From Chloroflexi bacterium UBA4736 (GTDB taxonomy: Bacteria; Chloroflexota; Dormibacteria; Dormibacterales; Dormibacteraceae), in the NCBI GenBank assembly GCA_002404015.1, contig DHIW01000093.1, positions 1 through 19,385 of the forward strand: a stretch of 19,385 bases of DNA, given 5' to 3'. Positions 7,391 through 15,062 of this stretch are shown here, in pieces. Every line of letters starts with the position of its first letter. Positions within the stretch are counted from its first letter, which is position 1. Position numbers and translations under genes: made by a program. Under the pieces are notes generated by a model, which saw only the letters and a list, made by a program, of their open reading frames with translations, was not told the DNA's origin and searched no databases.

Positions 7391-9412
7391 TCAGCGAGTA
7401 TTTAGGGACGCCGTTACCGCAAGTTCCTGCCGTTCCAGCAGGTACTTGCCGAACCAACCGGCGATCCGATCGAGGCGCTCGACGCGCCGGTCGGGGCGCC
7501 CGCCTCGCGAAAGGTCGTGGGATTCGCCCGGAAAACGGACCAGCTCGACCTCGCGGCCGAGCAGCCGAAGGGCGCCGAACAGCTCCTCCGCCTGGGAGAT
7601 TGCGCAACGCAGGTCCATCTCGCCATGCGTCAGTAGCAGCGGTGTGCGGATGTCGTTGACGTAGCGGATCGGCGAACGGCGCCAGAGCTCCTCGGGGTCC
7701 GGCCAGGGTGGCGGCCCCATCTCGAGCAGCCCCCAGAGCACGATGTCGTGCTGGGCGAACTCGCTGACGAGGTTCGAGATCGAGCGCATCGAGACAGCGG
7801 CACCAAACCGGTTGGTGTGGCTCACGATCCAGTTCGTCATGAAGCCGCCGTAGGAGCCGCCGCCGACGCCGAGGCGCGACTCGTCCACGACGCCTGTGCG
7901 CTCGATCAGCTGGTCCAGGGCGCTCATGAGGTCCAGGTAGTCCTTGCCGCCCCAGTCCCTGACGACCGCTTTCTTGAACTCCTCGCCGTAACCGTCGGAG
8001 CCGCGCGGGTTGCAGTAGAAGACCAGGAAGCCCATCCCGGCCAGCACCTGGAACTCGTGGAAGAAGGCCCACCCATACTCGCCGTGAGGACCGCCGTGGA
8101 TCTCCAGGACCAGCGGCAGCTTCTCGCCCTCAGCGTGCTCACCGTCGGGCCGCAGAAGCCAGCCCTCGAACTTCCAGCCGTCCGCCGCCGTGAACTCGTG
8201 GCGCTCGGGCAGCGCCAGGTAGCGCTCGCGCAGCCAGGGGTTCGACTCGCCGAGCCTGCGCTCCGCACCGCCCTCGTACACGTAGAGCTCGCCTGGCGAG
8301 CTGGGGTCCGTGGCGCAGAAGGCGACCTTGCCGTCTCGGACATCGAAGTCGTAGATCGCTCGCCGGTCCGACGCGACCTCCGTCCGCACGTCGCCGGCGA
8401 GGTTCACCGAGAAAAGCTCGGCGATGCCCGGCCGGCTGGCCTGGAAGTAGATCCGCTCACCCGCGGCGTCCCAGACGAGCCGGGTCCCGTGGCCGCCGCG
8501 CATGTCCGAGATCACGGAGCCGCCCACCGCGCTGTCCAGGCCCAGGGTCAGGCAGCGCGGCTCGCTGGAGCCGTCGGCGGCCACCACCCAGACCCTCTCG
8601 TTGAGTCCGGCCGCGTCGCCTGCCGCCGCGACGAAGGCGACCAGGTCCCCCTTCGGCGCCCAGGCCGGCGCGGAGGCCATCAGGTTGGAGGCGACCCGTT
8701 TCAGCTCACCGCCAGCCGCCTCCACGACGTAGACGTTGATCCCGCGACGCAGGTCGCTGTCGGGCTGGTCGTCGCCGACCAGGACCAGCCGGCTGCCGTC
8801 GGGCGACCAGCTGAAGCCCTCGACGCTCCAGGCGCCATCGGTGAGCCGGCGCGGCTCGCCGCCGTCGGACCCGACCACGTGGAGGTGCTGGTAGCGGCCG
8901 TCCACGTAGCCGGCGCCGTCGTGCTTGTAGTCCAGCCGCCGGGCGACGCGGGCGACCGGCGCCCGGCGCGCAGTCTCCTCGGACTCGGGCGGGCGGGGAT
9001 CGTCGACGACGCCCTCGGGGTCGGCGAGGACAGTGCCCAAAAAGGCGATCGAAGTACCGTCGGGCGACCAGCGCGGCGAGCCGACACCGTCCTTGAGGCT
9101 GGTCATCTGGACCGCGTCACCGCCGCCTACGGGGAGGACGAGGAGCTGGTCGCGTCCCGACTTGCGGCGCAGGAAGAGCAGGCGCCCGTCCGCCGACCAT
9201 TCCGGCGTGTGGTCGCGCTTTGTTCCGGACGTCGCCTCGAACGCCTCGCCGCCGGCCAGGTCGAGGATGCTGATCCGGCCGCGGTTCTCCCGGGCATCCT
9301 GGTCCCCCCAGCCAACCTGGTAGGCGATCCGGTCACCGGCCGGGCTGATCCGGACGTGGTCGACCCAGCGAAAGCGATAGAGGTCGGCGGCGGTGATCGG
9401 GCTTCCCGGCAT
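7391..9412 (-). CDS. S9 family peptidase (prolyl oligopeptidase / acylaminoacyl-peptidase type)
   Basis: A 673-residue cytoplasmic serine peptidase. Residues from about 15 to 380 form WD40/TolB-like beta-propeller repeats, seen as recurring WSPDG/WSADG units (for example SPRWSPDGTSIAF and FSWSPDGSRLVL). The C-terminal alpha/beta-hydrolase domain has the nucleophile in GGGSYGGF (Ser520), the acid in HGEMDLRC (Asp600) and the histidine in PGESHDLS (His632), so the triad is complete. HGGPHGEYG and NPRGSDGYG are classic S9C motifs. The family removes dipeptides or acylated amino acids from peptides. The ATG at 9412 is preferred over a longer reading because TTTAAT lies 7 bases upstream, as expected for a leaderless mRNA, and because the family begins close to this point. 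No signal peptide is visible. Confidence 0.9.
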   Translation of the reverse strand: MPGSPITAADLYRFRWVDHVRISPAGDRIAYQVGWGDQDARENRGRISILDLAGGEAFEATSGTKRDHTPEWSADGRLLFLRRKSGRDQLLVLPVGGGDAVQMTSLKDGVGSPRWSPDGTSIAFLGTVLADPEGVVDDPRPPESEETARRAPVARVARRLDYKHDGAGYVDGRYQHLHVVGSDGGEPRRLTDGAWSVEGFSWSPDGSRLVLVGDDQPDSDLRRGINVYVVEAAGGELKRVASNLMASAPAWAPKGDLVAFVAAAGDAAGLNERVWVVAADGSSEPRCLTLGLDSAVGGSVISDMRGGHGTRLVWDAAGERIYFQASRPGIAELFSVNLAGDVRTEVASDRRAIYDFDVRDGKVAFCATDPSSPGELYVYEGGAERRLGESNPWLRERYLALPERHEFTAADGWKFEGWLLRPDGEHAEGEKLPLVLEIHGGPHGEYGWAFFHEFQVLAGMGFLVFYCNPRGSDGYGEEFKKAVVRDWGGKDYLDLMSALDQLIERTGVVDESRLGVGGGSYGGFMTNWIVSHTNRFGAAVSMRSISNLVSEFAQHDIVLWGLLEMGPPPWPDPEELWRRSPIRYVNDIRTPLLLTHGEMDLRCAISQAEELFGALRLLGREVELVRFPGESHDLSRGGRPDRRVERLDRIAGWFGKYLLERQELAVTASLNTR

Positions 9413-9414
9413 CA

Positions 9415-9434
9415 GCGGGATTAAAGCATCCCGC
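9415..9434. promoter_or_regulatory. Palindrome over the -10 box of the S9 peptidase gene
   Basis: GCGGGAT (9415-9421) is mirrored by ATCCCGC (9428-9434) with six bases between. Read on the minus strand, the centre contains TTTAAT (9425-9420), which ends 7 bases before the peptidase ATG. A perfect 7-bp inverted repeat placed over a -10 box is the expected layout of a repressor operator. If transcription starts at or near the ATG, the palindrome is not transcribed, which argues for a DNA site and not an RNA hairpin. The regulator is unknown. Confidence 0.45.
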
Positions 9435-9482
9435 GCCGGGAGGACGTCGCCGCCCACCGTATGCCGGTCGGCTCGGTCGAAA

Positions 9483-9878
9483 CTACTGGTGCGAAGGGTG
9501 CGAGGGCTCCTGCCGCGTCAGCAGGTCGACGAGGCCGCTGTTCCAGCGGGCCAGCACCTCGTGCACGAGCAGGATCTCGTCCGCCGAGATCAGCTCGGCG
9601 ACCACGCCGTCCCGCTCCTCGGCGCGCGCGGTTCGCGCGGCCTCATCGTAGATCTCGGGCGTCAGCTCGATCTCACCGCCGCCCTCGAACACGCAGAACC
9701 GGCAGCGGAAGTGGAGCTGGACCTTGTCCGCACCGGAGAAATGGGCCGAGATGTCGGCCTGGCGCAGCGAGTTGCTGCAGCCCGGGCACTTCCGGCGCTG
9801 AACCTCGGCGGCGAGGACCCGAAGAATCACCTGATCCACGGCCCGGATCTTGAGGTCGGAAGGGCCCAAAGCGCCCAC
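9483..9878 (-). CDS. Zinc-ribbon-like protein of unknown function (two CxxC pairs)
   Basis: A 131-residue protein with CPGC at about residue 31 and CRFC about 30 residues later, a spacing suited to one structural zinc site. The segment between reads SLRQADISAHFSGADKVQLHF, resembling the opening of CpXC-type zinc ribbons, but the rest does not give a secure family match. The C-terminal half (TPEIYDEAARTARAEERDG to the end) is charged and helical. GTG at 9878 is chosen; another GTG at 9899 would add seven residues, and TACAGT at 9904-9909 lies too close to that one for a standard start site. It diverges from the molybdenum oxidoreductase across a short gap with a palindrome. Stop is TAG. No catalytic role can be assigned. 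Confidence 0.65.
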   Translation of the reverse strand: MGALGPSDLKIRAVDQVILRVLAAEVQRRKCPGCSNSLRQADISAHFSGADKVQLHFRCRFCVFEGGGEIELTPEIYDEAARTARAEERDGVVAELISADEILLVHEVLARWNSGLVDLLTRQEPSHPSHQ

Positions 9879-9903
9879 ATGCTTGTAAAGGCCTGTCACG
9901 CGG

Positions 9904-9922
9904 ACTGTAGCCGCGGCACAGT
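9904..9922. promoter_or_regulatory. Near-perfect palindrome between divergent genes, candidate operator
   Basis: ACTGT (9904-9908) and ACAGT (9918-9922) flank the self-complementary core GCCGCGGC (9910-9917), with one unpaired A at 9909. The site lies between the leftward zinc-ribbon gene and the rightward molybdoenzyme gene, and its left arm overlaps the only TANNNT-type box (minus-strand TACAGT). It could control both genes. The binding protein is unknown. Confidence 0.4.
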
Positions 9923-9932
9923 ATCTCCAGAT

Positions 9933-11426
9933 ATGTTCTCGCGAGCTACGAGGGACGGTTTCCTGGCAGGGCTGGTCGCCGGGCTGGCGATGCTGGCCGC
10001 GATGTACCTGGCGAGCGGCATCGTCGGGAACCATCCGCTGCCCGGCCTGCTCCAGCAGCCGCTCCTCCAGGCCATGCCGGGGCCGGTCTTCGGCTTCCTG
10101 ATCGACAACCTGAAGCACGCCGGCAAGGTCGTGGAGGAGTTCGGGCTGATCGTCGCCATGCTGGTCGGGCTGGGCGCCCTCGGGGCCCTCTACGGGCGAC
10201 TCAGCGAACGCGGCCTGCCCCACCTCGGACTGCTGGTCGGAGCCCTGGGCTGGGCCGTCGTCAGCGTCATCCTGCTGCCCCTCTCCGGGGACGGCTTCTT
10301 CGGCCTCGACGAAGGCCTGACGACGCCGCTTGTCTGGGGCCTGCTCTTCGTGATCTACGCCACGGTTCTAGAGATCGCCTTCCGCCGCAGGCAGCCGCCG
10401 GAGCCAGCGGACCCCGGGCGCCGCAGGGCCATTGCCGTCATCCCGCTCGGGATCGCGGCCGCCTCTCTGGGCGTGCTTGGACTCCGGCTCATACCGGGTT
10501 GGGCCCAGGCCATCGCGGCGCCGCCGGAGTCCGGCCTCTCGGGCGTCTCGCCGGACATAACCCCGGTCGAGAACTTCTATGTCGTATCGAAGAACTTCGC
10601 CGACCCGGTCGTCTCCAGCAAGGGCTGGACCCTGAATGTTCACGGCCTGGTCGACAACCCCCTGAAGCTCTCCTACCAGGACCTGGTCGGTCTCCCGCCA
10701 ACCACCGAGATTGTCACGCTCGAATGCATAAGCAACGTCGTGGGCGGCGAGCAGATCAGCACCGGCAGCTTCACAGGCGCCTCTTTGCGCGACATCATCA
10801 CGATGGCTCAGCCCCGATCGGGCGCCCGTTCCCTGAACTTCCGAGCCCGGGACGGGTACACCGAGACCGTGCCCCTGAGCCAGGTGATGGCCAGCCCCGA
10901 GATCCTGCTGGCCTACCAGCTGGGCGGGCACCAGCTGCCCGACCTCCACGGCTTCCCAGCTCGCATCCTGATCCCCGGCCACTACGGCATGAAGGGGCCG
11001 AAGTGGCTGGACGACGTCGAGGTCGCCGCCTCGGCGGCCGGCGGTTACTGGGAGGGCCAGGGCTGGAACCCCGACGCCGCGGTCCGCACCACGTCCCGCT
11101 TCGACCGACCCCACCAGGGGGACGTGCTCCGGCTGGGGGCGATCCAGCTGGCGGGCATCGCGTTCGCGGGCAAGCGCGGGATCTCGGCCGTTGACTGGAG
11201 CAGCGACGGCGGCCGCACGTGGCACCCGGCGGACCTGAAGCCGCCCGCCTCACCGCTCTCCTGGACGCTGTGGACCGCTTCCTGGACACCCACCGACGAG
11301 AGCGCCTACGTCCTGCTGGTTCGGGCCACCGACGGGAGCGGGCAGGCCCAGACCTCGGAAGTCACGTCCTCCTACCCGAACGGCTCAGGCGGCTTCCACA
11401 AGGTCCAGGTGAGCGTCGCGCGCTAG
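9933..11426 (+). CDS. Membrane-anchored molybdopterin-dependent oxidoreductase (sulfite oxidase family)
   Basis: A 497-residue protein in two parts. The first 190 residues hold about five hydrophobic helices (roughly 10-28, 69-88, 97-116, 132-149, 166-187). From about 205 the sequence is a sulfite-oxidase-type molybdenum domain: ITPVENFYVVSKNF, the conserved cysteine ligand in TLECISNVVGG (Cys265), LQ-like LAYQLGGHQLPDLHGFPAR, GMKGPKWL, then the Ig-like dimerisation domain with VDWSSDGGRTWHP. The loop before the fifth helix ends in GRRRAIAVIP, a twin-arginine-like start to a hydrophobic segment, suggesting that the catalytic domain is carried across the membrane by Tat and left anchored. Substrate is unknown: sulfite or a sulfoxide is possible. 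The upstream open frame is antisense to the neighbouring gene, so the ATG at 9933 is used. Confidence 0.85.
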   Translation: MFSRATRDGFLAGLVAGLAMLAAMYLASGIVGNHPLPGLLQQPLLQAMPGPVFGFLIDNLKHAGKVVEEFGLIVAMLVGLGALGALYGRLSERGLPHLGLLVGALGWAVVSVILLPLSGDGFFGLDEGLTTPLVWGLLFVIYATVLEIAFRRRQPPEPADPGRRRAIAVIPLGIAAASLGVLGLRLIPGWAQAIAAPPESGLSGVSPDITPVENFYVVSKNFADPVVSSKGWTLNVHGLVDNPLKLSYQDLVGLPPTTEIVTLECISNVVGGEQISTGSFTGASLRDIITMAQPRSGARSLNFRARDGYTETVPLSQVMASPEILLAYQLGGHQLPDLHGFPARILIPGHYGMKGPKWLDDVEVAASAAGGYWEGQGWNPDAAVRTTSRFDRPHQGDVLRLGAIQLAGIAFAGKRGISAVDWSSDGGRTWHPADLKPPASPLSWTLWTASWTPTDESAYVLLVRATDGSGQAQTSEVTSSYPNGSGGFHKVQVSVAR

Positions 11427-11433
11427 CGCCGGG

Positions 11434-12759
11434 CTACTTCATCGTCCAGGCGGCCTTGGCGGTGTCGAGGAGCATCCTCAGCCCGCCCTCCTTCCTGAAC
11501 ATCTTCAAGATCTTCGACTGCTTCTCCCACTTGGAGACGCCGTCCACCCGGAAGAACTCGTCGAGCGCCCGGTCGAGCAGCTGCGGGTACTTGCCGAGCA
11601 GCCGCGGGTTGTGCTCGAGAAGGGGGACGGCCCCGTCGTACTTCTTCATGTCGGCCATGATCCAACTGCTGTCGAGGCGGCTCTTGTAGTCGCGCAGGGT
11701 GCGCTCGCTGAAGTCGCCGACCTCCTTGGCGTGGATCACCACCTCACCGGCGATCCGGCCGCTCGTCATCGCGAGGTTGGATCCCTCGCGGTGGACCGGG
11801 TTGGAGAGCATCGCCGCGTCGCCGCATACCAGGTAGCCGTTGCCGTAGAGCTTGGGGATCGCCTTGTAGCCGCCTTCCGGGATCATCTTGGCCAGGTACT
11901 CGACGGTCTCCCCGCCGGCCAGCAGCGGCTTGATGGCCGGGTGGTTCTTGAAATGCTCCATCAGGGCATTGGGCGTTCGCCTGGCCAGCTCCTCGCGGCC
12001 GAGCCCGGGGTCGCTCATCTCGCTCAGCAAGGCGCCACCGCCGACGCTTAGGGTCTCTTTGTTCGTATAGATGAACATGAACCCCGAGAGCCCACGGGTG
12101 GCGTCGCCGAAGCACTCGACGCTGGCGCCTTCACCGGGGTCGCAGTTGAAGCGGGACTCGATCAGCTGGGGGTCGAGGGCGATGACCTCCTTCACGGCCA
12201 TCGCGACCTGGTTGCGCTTGAGCGGTTTCTTCAGTCCGGCCTTCTCCAGCAGCGCGGAGCCCAGGCCGATACCCTCGCAGACAACGACCACGTCGGCCAG
12301 TAGGTCGCCCTCGCGGCCGGTCCGGACCCCCACGACCCGGCCGTCCCGCACGATCAGCTCCTCGACCACGGTCTCCGGGACGAGGAAGGCCCCGGCCGCC
12401 TCCGCCTGGGCCGCGAACCAGGGGTCGAACTTCGCCCGCAGGACCGAGAAGGAGTGCGGGTGCTGGCGGTTGCGGAAGTTCTTGTAGCCGAGCAGCCGGA
12501 TCGCGGCGTCCGGTGTCATGAACCAGCGCTGCTCCTCGATGATGGGGCGCTCCAGCGGGGCCTGCTTCCAATCCTCGCCGACCACCTCTTCGAGGTTGTG
12601 GGTGTAGAGAATCCCGCCCATGACGTTCTTGGAGCCTGGCTTCTGGCCCTTCTCGATGAGGGCGACCTGGAGCCCGGCCTTGGCCATCGTGGCCGCGGCG
12701 GCGGTGCCGGCGGGGCCCGCTCCGACGACGATCGCGTCCAGCTTTTCCTCTTCGGCCAT
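11434..12759 (-). CDS. fixC: FixC-type FAD-dependent oxidoreductase (electron-transfer-flavoprotein:quinone oxidoreductase, flavoprotein part)
   Basis: A 441-residue flavoprotein of FixC length. The FAD-binding Rossmann motif [19 protein letters not shown] begins at residue 11, and the second FAD motif GDAAML begins near 313, followed by NPVHREGSNLAMTSGR, diagnostic of the ETF-QO/FixC family. NVMGGILYTHNLEEV is also typical. It lacks the C-terminal 4Fe-4S domain of full ETF-QO, which in fix operons is the separate protein FixX; neither FixX nor the EtfAB partners is in the window. It would take electrons from beta-oxidation dehydrogenases by way of ETF and pass them to membrane quinone. The ATG at 12759 sits 8 bases after TACGAT on the minus strand. 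The gene ends 7 bases from the convergent molybdoenzyme. Confidence 0.85.
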   Translation of the reverse strand: MAEEEKLDAIVVGAGPAGTAAAATMAKAGLQVALIEKGQKPGSKNVMGGILYTHNLEEVVGEDWKQAPLERPIIEEQRWFMTPDAAIRLLGYKNFRNRQHPHSFSVLRAKFDPWFAAQAEAAGAFLVPETVVEELIVRDGRVVGVRTGREGDLLADVVVVCEGIGLGSALLEKAGLKKPLKRNQVAMAVKEVIALDPQLIESRFNCDPGEGASVECFGDATRGLSGFMFIYTNKETLSVGGGALLSEMSDPGLGREELARRTPNALMEHFKNHPAIKPLLAGGETVEYLAKMIPEGGYKAIPKLYGNGYLVCGDAAMLSNPVHREGSNLAMTSGRIAGEVVIHAKEVGDFSERTLRDYKSRLDSSWIMADMKKYDGAVPLLEHNPRLLGKYPQLLDRALDEFFRVDGVSKWEKQSKILKMFRKEGGLRMLLDTAKAAWTMK

Positions 12760-12778
12760 CACGGAGAATCGTAAAGCG

Positions 12779-14230
12779 ATGCAGCCTCGCGTAAGAAACC
12801 TGGCGCCCGGCCTGTTGCCAGTCGCCCTGGCGGCGGGGCTGGCCTTCTGGAGCCTGAACTTCGGGCTGCCCTTCCTGTTCCGGCCGGATGAGGACGTGAT
12901 GGTGGGTCGCGCCGTGCGAATGGCCGCCGAAGGCTCGCTGGACCCGCTGTTCGCCAACTACCCGCCGCTCGTCTTCTACGTGTTCGCGGTGGCCGAGCGG
13001 CTGACCGGCCAGCTGGGCGGCGCGGTCGGCCACGATCCCAGCGGTGCCTACCTGGCCGCCCGGACCGTGACGGCGGCGGCCTCGGTGCTCACCGTAGGGC
13101 TGGTATTCGAGGCCGGCCGCCGCGCTTATGGGGCCGGCGCCGGGCTAGGAGCCGCCCTGGCCCTGGCGGTGGCGCCGCTGGCCGTCCGCCAGGCCCATTT
13201 CGCCACCACTGACGCGGTGCAGGCGGCGTTCGTGGCGGCGGCGCTGCTGGCCGGCCTCAGCGCCCGGGGCCGGCGAGGCTTCCTGCTGGCCGGCGCACTG
13301 TGTGGGCTGGCGGCGGCCTCCAAGTACACGGGCGGCGTGGCCCTGGTCTACGTTCTGGTCCTGGCCGGCCGCCGCTTCGCGCTGCCGGCCGTCGCCGGTG
13401 CGGCCTTCGCCTTCGCCCTTCCCAGCCTGGCGATGCTCCTCCACCCCGCCGCCTACGTGGGCGGCCTCGCTTTCCTGGGCGGCAACGCCTACCTCAGGTC
13501 CCACAACCTGCCGATCGGTTGGATCTACCACTCGACCGTGACGCTGCCTTTCGGCCTCGGCCTGGGCGCCTTCGCGCTGGCGCTGGCGGGGATCGCCTGG
13601 GCCGGCGTCCATCGATGGCCGGTCGACATGGCGCTGCTCGCCTTCGTGGCCGCGTACTTCGCGCTGACGGGGGCGGGCCACGAGGACTTCTTCCGCTACA
13701 TGCTGCCGCTCCTGCCGGCGCTCTGTTTGCTGGCGGGGGGGCTGCTGCGCCACGCCCCCGCCTGGGCGGCGGTCGCGTTCGGCCTGCTGCTGCTGCCCTC
13801 GCTGTACGCGTCGGTCGAGACCGACCGCCTCCTCGGCACCACCGACACCCGGGTCCTGGCCGCCAGCTGGCTGGAGGCGAACCTGCCGGTGGGAGCCGCG
13901 GTCGAGAGCCCCTACTACGGAGGCCCTTTCTACGACGCCGCCCAGATTGCGCAGAACCGGCGCTTCGTGGACGACCCGCTGGCGGCCGGCTTCCTGCAGG
14001 GGCGCTTCACCGACCGGTTCACGATCGGCCGGGAGCCGGCGGCCGCCACGCTGGCCGCCTCGGGACCGCCCTGGCAGGCGCCGGTCCCCGATCCCGCGGC
14101 GACCGTCAGCTTCAGCGCCGGCCGGCCGGGTGCGGTCTACGACCAGCTCGACTCCTTCTACGTCCCGATCTGGGGCTTCGACCTGGTCGAGCGGCCCGGC
14201 CCCTCGATCTCGATAATCCGGCGTCAGTGA
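12779..14230 (+). CDS. Membrane glycosyltransferase of the GT39/ArnT-like superfamily
   Basis: A 483-residue polytopic membrane protein with about ten hydrophobic helices (first at 10-30, last near 355-373) and a soluble C-terminal domain of about 110 residues. The first extracytoplasmic loop carries FRPDEDVMVGRAVRM with Asp37-Glu38, the catalytic acidic pair of GT-C enzymes, followed by YPPLVFYVFA, and a later HFATTDAVQAAF, all typical of the PMT/ArnT group. Such enzymes move a sugar from a polyprenyl-phosphate donor to protein, lipid or cell-wall acceptors outside the membrane. Acceptor and sugar are unknown. ATG at 12779 diverges from fixC with only 19 bases between. The end overlaps coaE as GTGA. 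No ribosome binding site is obvious. Confidence 0.8.
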   Translation: MQPRVRNLAPGLLPVALAAGLAFWSLNFGLPFLFRPDEDVMVGRAVRMAAEGSLDPLFANYPPLVFYVFAVAERLTGQLGGAVGHDPSGAYLAARTVTAAASVLTVGLVFEAGRRAYGAGAGLGAALALAVAPLAVRQAHFATTDAVQAAFVAAALLAGLSARGRRGFLLAGALCGLAAASKYTGGVALVYVLVLAGRRFALPAVAGAAFAFALPSLAMLLHPAAYVGGLAFLGGNAYLRSHNLPIGWIYHSTVTLPFGLGLGAFALALAGIAWAGVHRWPVDMALLAFVAAYFALTGAGHEDFFRYMLPLLPALCLLAGGLLRHAPAWAAVAFGLLLLPSLYASVETDRLLGTTDTRVLAASWLEANLPVGAAVESPYYGGPFYDAAQIAQNRRFVDDPLAAGFLQGRFTDRFTIGREPAAATLAASGPPWQAPVPDPAATVSFSAGRPGAVYDQLDSFYVPIWGFDLVERPGPSISIIRRQ

Positions 14231-14835
14231 ACGTCATCGGGCTTACTGGCGGCGTCGGGACCGGCAAAAGCACGGTCAGCGGTTTCCTTCGCGACCTGGG
14301 CGTGACCGTGATCGACGCGGATGAGGCCACCAGGGCCGTCCAGGAGGCTGGCCAGCCCGCCTTCGAGGAGATCGTCCGCGAGTTCGGGCCGTCTGTGCTG
14401 CGCGAGGGCAGGCTAGACCGGACGCGACTCGCCGAGATCGTGTTCAGCGACCCGGAAAAGCTGGAGCGCCTCAACCGGATGGTGCACCCGCGGGTCAGGC
14501 AGTGGATGGCCGAGCGCCAGGTGGAGGCTGACGAGCGGGGCGAGCCCTGGGTCGTGTTCGACATACCCCTCCTCTACGAGACCCGGGGGGACGAGATGTT
14601 CAAGGCGGTGATCCTGGTCTACGCCGGCCCCGAGGTGGCGATCCGGCGCCTGGTCGAGCAGCGTGGCTTCAGCGAGCGCGACGCCCGCGCCCGGGTGGCC
14701 GCCCAGATGCCGATCGAGGAGAAGCGGCGACGGGCCACCTACATGATCGACAACTCGGACGGCCGGGAGGCGACTCGGGCTCAGACCGAGAGGGTCTGGG
14801 CCGAGATCACGGCTTCCAGCTCGAGCGGCCCGTAG
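14227..14835 (+). CDS. coaE: Dephospho-CoA kinase
   Basis: A 202-residue kinase of normal CoaE length that phosphorylates the ribose 3'-hydroxyl of dephospho-CoA, the last step of coenzyme A synthesis. It has the P-loop GGVGTGKST at residues 8-16, the substrate motif VIDADEATRAV (33-43), and the lid region with FDIPLLYETRGDE and VEQRGFSERDARARVAAQMP. The start is a GTG that overlaps the TGA of the glycosyltransferase (GTGA), implying translational coupling, although the two functions are unrelated. The last 55 bases are antisense to the 3' end of the DUF952 gene. The presence of a CoA synthesis gene in a region rich in acyl-CoA enzymes is probably coincidental. Confidence 0.93.
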   Translation: MNVIGLTGGVGTGKSTVSGFLRDLGVTVIDADEATRAVQEAGQPAFEEIVREFGPSVLREGRLDRTRLAEIVFSDPEKLERLNRMVHPRVRQWMAERQVEADERGEPWVVFDIPLLYETRGDEMFKAVILVYAGPEVAIRRLVEQRGFSERDARARVAAQMPIEEKRRRATYMIDNSDGREATRAQTERVWAEITASSSSGP

Positions 14836-15062
14836 ATGTGCGGAAAGCCGGCCTCCCAGCGGATCTCGGAGGTGACGCGTTCGGGGTCGATCTGGAGCAG
14901 GACGAGGTCGGTCCTGCCTTCGAAGTAGCGCTGGAGGACGCCGGCCAGCTGCTCCCCCGTGCAGCAGTGGATGAAGCCCTCGCCGTCCAGGCTTTCCACC
15001 TCGTACAGGCCCAGCGGCCGGGCCGCCTCCCAGGCCTTCCGACACGCGACGTGGAGGATCAA
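14781..15062 (-). CDS. DUF952 family protein
   Basis: A 93-residue cytoplasmic protein of the DUF952 family, whose function is not established. Family features are present: an N-terminal ILHVACRKAWEAA, GLYEVESLDGEGFIHCCTGEQLAGVLQRYFEG in the first half, LVLLQIDPERV, and the closing RWEAGFPHIYGPLEL. The start is a TTG that overlaps the stop of the CoA-transferase-family gene as TTGA; no ATG or GTG is available in the conserved N-terminus. The two genes are therefore probably co-transcribed. At its 3' end it overlaps coaE on the opposite strand by 55 bases, so both proteins are encoded in both strands of that stretch. It may be an enzyme-like fold related to ADP-ribosyl proteins, but this cannot be shown here. 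Confidence 0.8.
   Translation of the reverse strand: MILHVACRKAWEAARPLGLYEVESLDGEGFIHCCTGEQLAGVLQRYFEGRTDLVLLQIDPERVTSEIRWEAGFPHIYGPLELEAVISAQTLSV

Noticed and set aside
7748..9424. 558-codon rightward open frame opposite the S9 peptidase
   Set aside because: GC-rich codon bias produces long antisense frames; the minus strand encodes a complete peptidase with catalytic triad.
9905..9921. Possible LexA (SOS) box CTGT...ACAG
   Set aside because: The arms are 9 bases apart, not 8, and the core is GC-only; SOS boxes of Gram-positive-like lineages also have a different consensus.
13300..14226. Rightward frame upstream of coaE in the same reading frame
   Set aside because: It is out of frame with the glycosyltransferase and consists of Arg/Gly/Pro-rich shadow sequence; the coaE start is the GTG at 14227.
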